Of a stretch of 10,986 nucleotides of DNA, positions 1 to 5,304 are shown piece after piece (positions within the stretch are counted from its first letter, which is position 1; every line of letters starts with the position of its first letter). Under the pieces are notes generated by a model. It saw only the letters and a program-made list of their open reading frames with translations, had not been told where the DNA came from and ran no database searches. The stretch is taken from positions 1 to 10,986 of the forward strand of contig CABQIM010000060.1 in assembly GCA_902464375.1 (NCBI GenBank), in the 5' to 3' direction. A program made the translations under genes and the position numbers. Source of the DNA: an uncultured bacterium. Its GTDB lineage: Bacteria > Cyanobacteriota > Vampirovibrionia > Gastranaerophilales > Gastranaerophilaceae.

Positions 1-157
1 AGTGCTGAAAGCATATAAGTACGAAGCCCACCGTAAGATGAGATCTCTCATAGCACAAGCTAGTAAGTCCCGTTGCAGATTACAACGTTGATAGGTCGCA
101 GGTGTAAGAGTGGCAACATTTTCAGCCAAGCGATACTAATAGGACGAGGGCTTTTTC
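1..157 (+). rRNA. rrl: 23S ribosomal RNA, 3' end (partial)
   Basis: The window opens inside the last part of 23S rRNA. Recognisable domain VI and 3'-end signatures include 'agtgctgaaagcatataag', 'gaagcccacc', 'gataggtcgcaggtgtaag' and the terminal 'cgatactaat' followed by 'aggacgagggctt', which matches the conserved end of bacterial 23S. The 3' boundary near 157 is set by comparison with the E. coli end and is good to a few bases; the 5' part lies outside the window. A 9-bp inverted repeat (161-169 with 183-191) begins just past the end and is probably part of the processing stem. Confidence 0.97.
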
Positions 158-160
158 TAA

Positions 161-259
161 TTAGATTTTGCAAAAAAAAGTAAAAATCTAAATAAAGTTA
201 AAATTGATGATTATATTTTATGCAATCTTCAGCGTATAGCTGAAGCCGAGAATAATCGG
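161..259 (+). other. 23S-5S internal transcribed spacer with processing-type hairpins
   Basis: The spacer between 23S and 5S carries three simple inverted repeats: ttagatttt/aaaatctaa (161-169 with 183-191), CTTCAGC/GCTGAAG (227-233 with 239-245, loop gtata) and CCGA/TCGG (246-249 with 256-259). No tRNA cloverleaf fits here. Such stems in rRNA spacers are commonly RNase III or RNase E processing signals; that role is inferred from position only. Confidence 0.5.
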
Positions 260-277
260 TAACAGCAAACGGAAAGT

Positions 278-397
278 TTGTTGGTGACCAATCGCAGGTA
301 AACCACCCGTTCCCATCCCGAACACGGTCGTAAAGACCTGCAGAGGCGAAAATACTTGGAGGGCCACTTCCCGGGAAGATAGCACGTTGCCAACATC
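278..397 (+). rRNA. rrf: 5S ribosomal RNA (intact copy)
   Basis: This 120-nt gene has the normal 5S layout. The terminal helix I pairs TGTTGG (279-284) with CCAACA (390-395). The loop A to helix III region contains 'cccatcccgaacacgg', the classic 'CCGAAC' loop C core, and the 3' half contains 'acttggagggccacttcc' followed by 'gggaagata'. It lies 120 bp downstream of 23S and is followed at once by an intrinsic terminator, so it is the last gene of this rRNA operon. A damaged second copy follows at 662-842. Confidence 0.96.
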
Positions 398-403
398 TAA
401 TTT

Positions 404-449
404 AAAAAAAGAGTTGAATTGATGGATTTCAATTTGACTCTTTTTTTTT
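404..449 (+). terminator. Intrinsic terminator of the rRNA operon
   Basis: An 11-bp stem gagttgaattg (411-421) / caatttgactc (430-440), containing two G-U wobbles, encloses an 8-nt loop 'atggattt' and is followed by nine T residues (441-449). An A-run lies on the 5' side, so it may also work on the opposite strand. The position directly after 5S fits the end of the rRNA operon. Confidence 0.92.
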
Positions 450-467
450 GTATAAAAAATCGTGCAA

Positions 468-510
468 AACAATACAAACTTTTTTCGTAACTCAAAAAGT
501 TTGTATTGTT
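468..510. repeat. Perfect 17-bp inverted repeat
   Basis: The arms 468-484 and 494-510 are exact reverse complements ('aacaatacaaacttttt') around a 9-nt loop. There is no T-run on the + side. On the - strand a T-rich stretch begins about 8 nt beyond the stem, so a weak reverse-direction terminator is possible. The right arm contains 'aaagtttgt' (496-504), also present at the 5' end of the intact 5S gene (273-281), and the next bases 'gtaaaccac' (511-519) match 5S positions 298-306. The hairpin may therefore lie on the eroded 5' edge of the second 5S copy. Confidence 0.7.
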
Positions 511-530
511 GTAAACCACTCTTCCTCTCA

Positions 531-650
531 GAAAACGTGACATTTATCTTGACAGGTTCGCATATAACGGCAATTCCAAGTTTTACAATATACCAATCGC
601 ATATTGTGAAACTTTCTAGCCTCAGCTCACCTGTCGCTAGTCACTTTTTC
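531..650. repeat. Nested palindromic element (about 120 bp), MITE-like
   Basis: Three inverted repeats are nested around one centre. The outer arms are 531-541 (GAAAACGTGAC) with 640-650 (GTCACTTTTTC), matching 10 of 11. The middle arms are GACAGGT (551-557) with ACCTGTC (629-635). The inner arms are 578-591 with 601-614, 14 bp with one G-U, around the loop 'accaatcgc'. No open frame of note is present. Terminal inverted repeats with internal symmetry suggest a foldback or miniature inverted-repeat element. It sits where the 5' part of the second 5S gene would be. No target-site duplication was identified, and dispersal elsewhere in the genome cannot be judged here. Confidence 0.55.
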
Positions 651-661
651 TTCGGCAGGGT

Positions 662-842
662 CATCCCGAACACGGTCGTAAAGACCTGCAGAGGCGAAGG
701 CTTGGTTGTTCGCGTTGAACGTGTCTTCGGATTTTGCTTCAAAGAACTGACGTTCTTTTTGCAAAAGTCCTCCGCACTTCGCTCACAATCCACAATACTT
801 GGAGGGCCACTTCCTGGGAAGATAGTACGTTGCCAACATCTA
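662..842 (+). pseudogene. Second 5S rRNA copy, interrupted and 5'-truncated
   Basis: Positions 662-698 are identical to intact 5S positions 314-350 (37 nt). Positions 794-842 match 351-399 with two C-to-T differences. Between them is a 95-bp palindromic insert (699-793), so the 5S sequence resumes exactly where it broke off. The first third of a normal 5S gene is not recognisable upstream; only 9-10 nt fragments remain near 496-519 and 592-601, in scrambled order. With the TGTTGG strand of helix I gone, a normal 5S fold is unlikely, so a decayed tandem duplicate is the best reading. An expressed, later-processed RNA is the less likely alternative. Confidence 0.85.
699..793. mobile_element. 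95-bp palindromic insert inside the second 5S copy
   Basis: The insert folds into a long interrupted hairpin. From the outside in, the paired blocks are GCG (712-714)/CGC (780-782), GTG (721-723)/CAC (775-777), CGGA (728-731)/TCCG (771-774), TTTTGC (732-737)/GCAAAA (761-766) and AAAGAAC (741-747)/GTTCTTT (752-758) around the loop TGAC. It encodes nothing of its own and is visibly richer in G and C than its surroundings. The clean junction with flanking 5S sequence shows that it was inserted. The size and structure resemble palindromic elements or MITEs that spread in bacterial genomes. An 'AA' lies at each junction (697-698 and 794-795), but the intact gene has AAAA there, so a duplication cannot be claimed. 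Confidence 0.7.
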
Positions 843-846
843 TTTT

Positions 847-889
847 AAGAAAATAACCGATTTGTTGGATTTCAAATCGGTTGTTTCTT
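847..889 (+). terminator. Terminator-like hairpin behind the broken 5S copy
   Basis: A long stem pairs 847-864 with 873-889 (core 'aaccgatttg'/'caaatcggtt', one bulge) around the loop 'ttggattt'. This loop differs by one base from that of the terminator after the intact 5S ('atggattt'), and both are followed by 'gtataaa', so the two hairpins are related. The T-run here is interrupted ('gtttcttg'), so termination is probably weaker. Confidence 0.7.
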
Positions 890-984
890 GTATAAATTCT
901 TGCGGTAAATGATGTGTTATTGTACTTATTGATTTGCATGCTTATATAAAACTTATAAAAATATGTTTTGCTAGTTGGTTTACC

Positions 985-1017
985 TTGCAAATAGAGAAAA
1001 ATATTTTGTCATATAAT
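985..1017 (+). promoter_or_regulatory. Possible promoter for the 1024-1133 transcript
   Basis: A perfect -10 hexamer TATAAT lies at 1012-1017. The best -35 candidate, TTGCAA (985-990), is 21 bp away, which is longer than ideal. A start site near 1024 would give a transcript of about 110 nt ending at the terminator at 1110-1133. In AT-rich DNA a TATAAT can arise by chance, so confidence is low. Confidence 0.35.
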
Positions 1018-1023
1018 ATATAG

Positions 1024-1133
1024 CCTGATAGGGGAATAGTTTTGTTTAGGGAATAGTTGTTTAATAATTGTATTAAATCTTTTTCATACTTCCAACTATT
1101 CTTAATTCCAAGAGCCGGTAAGGCTCTTTTTTT
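1024..1133 (+). ncRNA. Candidate small non-coding RNA (unknown)
   Basis: The segment lies between a TATAAT box (1012-1017) and a strong terminator. It contains no convincing reading frame. The 10-mer 'gggaatagtt' occurs twice (1032-1041 and 1049-1058), and a complementary 'caactattc' (1093-1101) can pair with the second copy over 9 bp or with the first over 7-8 bp, so two mutually exclusive folds are possible. It does not show the SRP RNA apical motif, the tmRNA tRNA-like ends or an obvious RNase P core. It could be a small RNA, a leader of a lost gene, or a fortuitous arrangement. Confidence 0.35.
1110..1133 (+). terminator. Intrinsic terminator
   Basis: A 7-bp stem AAGAGCC (1110-1116) / GGCTCTT (1122-1128) with the 5-nt loop 'ggtaa' runs directly into a T-run (to 1133). 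It is a textbook rho-independent terminator, although no protein gene precedes it on this strand. Confidence 0.88.
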
Positions 1134-1494
1134 GTGCTACGCACGTAGATATTACGGTCGGCTTCTTGGTGAAAGTTACAAGATTGTATAGATATAACAA
1201 GCTCCGCCTCATTGGTGTAACTACAAGTTTGCTGTAGAAAAAGTAACCAAAAAGACTTATCACATACAGTCGGTTACTTGTTGTAATCTACAAGTAGGGC
1301 GTGTTCCTTCCCTTATTAGGGAAGGTTAGAATGGGTAATAGCTCGTAAGGGACTATTCCAATATTGATAATTTGACTAGAAAACCACCCGCATTTGTTAT
1401 CTCACTATCGTTCGAATAACTGCCACCTCCTAAAAAGGGCGGCAGTGTTCCATCCCTTGTTATTGTTATCTTTGCTCGAATAATCTAAGTCAGG
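1134..1494. repeat. Gene-free stretch with degenerate inverted and direct repeats
   Basis: No coding sequence or RNA gene is recognised in these 361 bases. Inverted repeats include CTACA/TGTAG (1221-1225, 1233-1237), AAGTAACC/GGTTACTT (1241-1248, 1272-1279), CCTTCCCT/AGGGAAGG around 1307-1326, and ACTGCC/GGCAGT (1419-1424, 1441-1446). Direct repeats include CTACAAGT (1221-1228, 1288-1295), a pair sharing 'ttgttatct' and 'tcgaataa' (about 1395-1418 and 1465-1485), and 'ggttagaatgggta' (1324-1337) versus 'ggttaggatgggta' (1493-1506), the last overlapping the end of the neighbouring gene. It reads as a graveyard of small repeats. Confidence 0.5.
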
Positions 1495-2547
1495 TTAGGA
1501 TGGGTATTCTTTACCCCCTTTACTCCTGCCACTTTCATATTCTTGTACGGCAAGTGCTGCATCTTCTTCACTATATTTATAATTAGATAAGCTTATCATA
1601 ATTCTACCGTGAGATTCTTCAAATAATTTTTTTTTGATTTTATAAGGATATGTTTCATTGCCTTTCAAATTGCCATTATCAATTTCTCTTATGATGTCAT
1701 CAATGTAGATTTGCATATATTTAGGGATTTCCGGATGTCTTTTTATATATTCGCATAAAGGCATATTCTCTCTATATCTGTTTCCACTTGCAGTTGTTAG
1801 CAAAAAATTCCCCATAGTGTTTAGTCCGCCAGCGGAAGCGGGTGTTACGTGCTCAATTGATGCGGTTGAGGCGATAAAAATACGTCTTATTATTTCGCAT
1901 TGTTTTCTTTTAGAATATTTCACGATAAAAGCATTTCTGCTGCTTTCGGAAGTTGGAAGAAATAGAGCTTTATTTTTTATGTCATTAAAAATTTCACGTT
2001 CATTTTCTTTGGGAATAATCTCTTCCAGAGAGCTCAAAAATGTTTTTCTCTTGAATGTATCATGTTTAGAGTTTGCTAAAATTATTTGCCTGCACTTAGT
2101 TGTTTTGGCTCTAATTTTAAGCGCGGTATGTGGTGATAGTTTTTTTGTTAGTATGTCAACGTCATCCAGAACTTCCATTTCTTCAAGTTTAAGTTTCATT
2201 AGGGAATTTGTTTTAATCATTTGAAGGCAATTTTGAAGATTATCATCCGGATTAAGTAAAGAAAAATCTTTAAAAATTGCAAATATAGACTTTTCAACCG
2301 GCAGCATAAAATCCTGATAAGTAGAAAGCAGTGTTACTGCATCTTGCGCTGTGTGACATTTTGCTAAGCCTTTTTCAAAAGTCTTAATAGTATCGCTTGG
2401 GATTATTTTCACTCCTCGATAAGGGCAGGTGATATTTTTTAGTTTCCTCAATGGTTTTCCAGCAGAAGTTTTTCCTTCATAGGGAATATCGTAATAGTAG
2501 TTTAAATAATTCTCCGAGGTTATTTTTTTTATCTTTTTATCCGGCAT
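1495..2547 (-). CDS. Unrecognised protein with an HNH-like motif
   Basis: This 350-aa protein is not a family I recognise. Residues 231-259 (IEHVTPASAGG, then N243, N247, N256, R257 and R259) match the general HNH pattern E-H-x-x-P-x-x-x-GG-x-N-x3-N-x8-N. E232 and H233 would be the metal and catalytic residues. A lone 'CPYRG' at 41-45 resembles half of a zinc knuckle, but no paired CxxC is seen. The rest is lysine-rich and mainly helical, with no signal peptide or membrane segment. The start is supported by 'aaagg' 7 nt upstream and a promoter at 2580-2608. It stands alone, divergent from the peptidoglycan hydrolase and facing the broken 5S region. An HNH nuclease, possibly defensive or mobile, is plausible; the role is unknown. 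Confidence 0.75.
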   Translation of the reverse strand: MPDKKIKKITSENYLNYYYDIPYEGKTSAGKPLRKLKNITCPYRGVKIIPSDTIKTFEKGLAKCHTAQDAVTLLSTYQDFMLPVEKSIFAIFKDFSLLNPDDNLQNCLQMIKTNSLMKLKLEEMEVLDDVDILTKKLSPHTALKIRAKTTKCRQIILANSKHDTFKRKTFLSSLEEIIPKENEREIFNDIKNKALFLPTSESSRNAFIVKYSKRKQCEIIRRIFIASTASIEHVTPASAGGLNTMGNFLLTTASGNRYRENMPLCEYIKRHPEIPKYMQIYIDDIIREIDNGNLKGNETYPYKIKKKLFEESHGRIMISLSNYKYSEEDAALAVQEYESGRSKGGKEYPS

Positions 2548-2579
2548 AAAAAGCCTTTATTTTTGCTATTCCTAACTCC

Positions 2580-2608
2580 ATGATATCAGATTCTTCTGTG
2601 TACCGCAA
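2580..2608 (-). promoter_or_regulatory. Probable promoter of the HNH-like gene
   Basis: On the - strand, TTGCGG (2603-2608) is separated by 17 bp from TATCAT (2580-2585), and a TG lies one base before the -10, making it an extended -10. Transcription would start near 2573, giving a leader of about 26 nt that contains the 'aaagg' ribosome site. The -35 matches only at TTG. Confidence 0.45.
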
Positions 2609-2700
2609 TACTAAACAAATAGAAACATTATGTAAATAAATGTTAATTTTATGGCAATTATTGATGATAAATAATCTTTATATATCTAGAGGATTCAGAG

Positions 2701-5292
2701 ATGATAAACTATATACAAAAAATGAATGATGTGAAAACATCAGATGTAAAAGTTCCAAAATTTAATTTTCAAGATTATGAGTACAAATCTACATTCAATT
2801 TTGCAACAGCAGCACCAAGTGATAATTATTCTGTACAACAACTTTGGGATGAAGAAACGAAATCTGTATTAATGAATGCTACAAAACAAATGGGCATTTC
2901 AAATTATTCTCCATCAAAATTAACAGATGATAATATTGCGATTGCAAAAGCTCAAACTCACTTGATAGATATGCTTAAATATTTTGAAGGTGACAGAAAT
3001 TATTATTATGAAGCATATACAACGCCATATCAAGATAAGTTTAAAAACTGGACACACGGCTTTGGAGAACTTGGTAAGAAAAAAGTAACTCAAGAGCAAG
3101 CTTATGAAGGTATGTGCAAAAAATTAGAACAAGCTTCTAAAGAAGTAAAAAATGTTTTGAATAAAAGAATTGCTAATGGGACATATGAAGCACTTCCAAA
3201 TTCTATAAAGGAAGTTTTAATTGATTTATGTTATAACAAAGGCTTGCCAAAAATTACTCAAAATGCAGCTTTAATGCAAGCAATAAAGAGTAAAGACTAT
3301 TCTGGAGTAATTAAAAATTCAGTATACTTGTATTCCGGTAAATCAGGTGCAGAAAAGAAGGAAGAACCTGGATTATATACAAGAAGTTTGAATCGAATGA
3401 TTTTGGGTACAAAAGATTTGCAAGGAAGAGAACTTGAAGAATCAAAACAAGAAATTGAACAAATTTATAAACGTGCGAAAGCTTGTTTTGCTGCAAATAA
3501 CCAATCAACAATGGCTTTAGATAAAATTTATGAACAATATAAAACCGGCAAAATTTCAGCTGTTCCAGTCAGTGCTGAGTCATATAAGGTAAAAGTTGAA
3601 GAAAAATTTAAAGGTAAAGGTCTATTTGCTATCGCTCAATCTTTGTATAAAGAACTTGGAACGACTACAATTAGTTTCAAAGATTTTTATAAACAAATTA
3701 AAGATTTGAACAATGAACCTGACTCAGTAGAAGTTGGTCAGGAATTAAAAATTCCTGCGATAAAAGGTGCTGCAAAACTTACAAAAGTTGAAAAAACAGT
3801 GGCTGCTGATAAAAAAGTTGATGTTAATAATGCAAAACAAGAAGAAACTGTTGAAAATGAAGAAAAACTCGGTTTCTGGAAACGTATAGGTAATGGAATT
3901 GCTAATTTCTTTAAGTCTATCGGAAATTGGTTTAAGAACTTATTTTCTAACAAAGACGAAGTAGAAGAAGATGATTCTTGCAAAACTCCTTTCCAAAGAT
4001 TATTGAAGAAAGCTCAAATAAAGGAAATGGGCGAATTAAGTGTAATTAGTTATGATTATACGGTAAAACAAGGTGATAATTTGTGGAAATTAGCTAAAGA
4101 ATATGACACAAATATTGATAGATTAACAAATGATAATAAAATAGCTGATGCTAGTAAAATCAAAATTGATCAACATATTAATATACAAAAATTAGGCTAT
4201 AAAGTTAAAAAAGGTGATAATTTATACCAAATTTCTAAAAAATTCGGTCTTACTCCAGAAATGTTAAAAGACTTGAATAATATAGAAGATGTTAACCAAA
4301 TAAAAACTGATGAAATGATAGAAATTCCAGGGTTTATTTATGAAACAAAAGACGGCGATAGCTTAGAAAAAATTGCTCAACAAATGGAAGTTTCTGTTGA
4401 TGATTTGAAAAAAATTAATAACATGTCAACAAATAAAATCAAAGCCGGTCAAAAGTTAATAGTTGTATACAATGATTCTGACTATTCTGTAGCTGCAGAC
4501 AAGAAAAAGATTACTGTTGATAAAGCAACTAATACAACTACTGAAGTTGTTGATATGAGTAGTAATAAGAAACTTAAAAACAGACCTTTATTGCAAGAAA
4601 AATGCAAAGTAAATGGTCAGGTTGAAGCAACTAGACACGTATTTGAACCGACCGGTAAAGGTAAACTTTCTGGAAAAACTATTATTGTAAATGCCGGTCA
4701 CGGTTATAGCCAAGCTGGTACTGATACCGGAACAACAGGTATTGATAACGTAGAGGACGAATGGTTACACAATTATGATAATGCTATCAGATTAACAAAT
4801 AGATTGTGCAAACAAGGCGCTAAAGTTATATTCTTGCAAGGTGGCGTAAACATAATCGGTAAGGAAATTGAAAAGAAAGAAAATAAAGCTGATTTGTTTA
4901 TTTCTGTTCACGTTAATGCTTGTGAAACACCTACGCAAGATAGAACACAGGTTTATTTCTCTAAAAATCATTTGGATATAACAAAGAAAAGTGAAAAATT
5001 GGCTCAAATGATGGAAAGAAATTTTGATAATTGGATACCAAAACACGAAAAAATCTCTGCTAAAGAGAAGTTTATAAATCCGGCAACAAAAGAACAAGAT
5101 TATGCTCAATCAAACAGTGCAAACTATCTAGTACTAAGAGAATCCGAAAAGAAACAAAATATTCCTGCGGTATTATGGGAAACCGCATTCATGATTTCTC
5201 CAAAAGGCAGAGAAAGACTTACTAATCCGAAATTAATGGATAGCTATTCTGACTTGATGACAAAATCCGTAGTTGAGTATTTTAGCAAATAA
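2701..5292 (+). CDS. Multidomain peptidoglycan hydrolase: GH24-like muramidase, LysM repeats, amidase_3
   Basis: This 863-aa protein seems to carry two cell-wall lytic activities. Residues about 84-240 resemble GH24 (T4-type) lysozyme: 'YFEG' with E96 as catalytic acid, 'WTHGFG' at 117-122 with T118, and 'LIDLCYNKG' at 173-181. It would cut MurNAc-GlcNAc bonds. LysM-like modules lie at about 295-353 (divergent), 451-496, 500-544 and 547-590; the last three have the YxVKxGDxL pattern that binds glycan chains. The C-terminal amidase_3 domain (about 658-861) has 'NAGHG' (H667), E687, 'SVHVNA' (H737) and 'WET' (E827), the zinc ligands and catalytic Glu of N-acetylmuramoyl-L-alanine amidases. Residues 391-415 form an aromatic, cationic amphipathic stretch. 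No signal peptide is visible. The start has 'tagagga' 7 nt upstream. The gene appears monocistronic and its stop lies 12 bp from the convergent murQ stop. Confidence 0.9.
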   Translation: MINYIQKMNDVKTSDVKVPKFNFQDYEYKSTFNFATAAPSDNYSVQQLWDEETKSVLMNATKQMGISNYSPSKLTDDNIAIAKAQTHLIDMLKYFEGDRNYYYEAYTTPYQDKFKNWTHGFGELGKKKVTQEQAYEGMCKKLEQASKEVKNVLNKRIANGTYEALPNSIKEVLIDLCYNKGLPKITQNAALMQAIKSKDYSGVIKNSVYLYSGKSGAEKKEEPGLYTRSLNRMILGTKDLQGRELEESKQEIEQIYKRAKACFAANNQSTMALDKIYEQYKTGKISAVPVSAESYKVKVEEKFKGKGLFAIAQSLYKELGTTTISFKDFYKQIKDLNNEPDSVEVGQELKIPAIKGAAKLTKVEKTVAADKKVDVNNAKQEETVENEEKLGFWKRIGNGIANFFKSIGNWFKNLFSNKDEVEEDDSCKTPFQRLLKKAQIKEMGELSVISYDYTVKQGDNLWKLAKEYDTNIDRLTNDNKIADASKIKIDQHINIQKLGYKVKKGDNLYQISKKFGLTPEMLKDLNNIEDVNQIKTDEMIEIPGFIYETKDGDSLEKIAQQMEVSVDDLKKINNMSTNKIKAGQKLIVVYNDSDYSVAADKKKITVDKATNTTTEVVDMSSNKKLKNRPLLQEKCKVNGQVEATRHVFEPTGKGKLSGKTIIVNAGHGYSQAGTDTGTTGIDNVEDEWLHNYDNAIRLTNRLCKQGAKVIFLQGGVNIIGKEIEKKENKADLFISVHVNACETPTQDRTQVYFSKNHLDITKKSEKLAQMMERNFDNWIPKHEKISAKEKFINPATKEQDYAQSNSANYLVLRESEKKQNIPAVLWETAFMISPKGRERLTNPKLMDSYSDLMTKSVVEYFSK

Positions 5293-5304
5293 TATTTAAA
5301 ATTT

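Noticed and set aside
158..277. tRNA gene in the 23S-5S spacer
   Set aside because: No GTTCRA T-loop or acceptor pairing fits; only simple hairpins are found.
218..990. Open frames across the 5S region (218-472 -, 462-848 +, 739-990 -)
   Set aside because: They are translations of 5S rRNA, terminators and palindromes. They have no ribosome-binding sites and no protein-like composition.
1024..1133. 6S, SRP or tmRNA identity for the small-RNA candidate
   Set aside because: The SRP apical loop, the tmRNA termini and the long 6S double-strand with a central bubble are not seen.
1324..1506. Integron attC-like 'GTTAG' repeats
   Set aside because: The core does not fit GTTRRRY/RYYYAAC pairs and no integrase or cassette structure is present.
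1817..2224. Open frame on the + strand inside the HNH-like gene
   Set aside because: It is antisense to a longer gene that has an RBS and a motif; no RBS or domain of its own.
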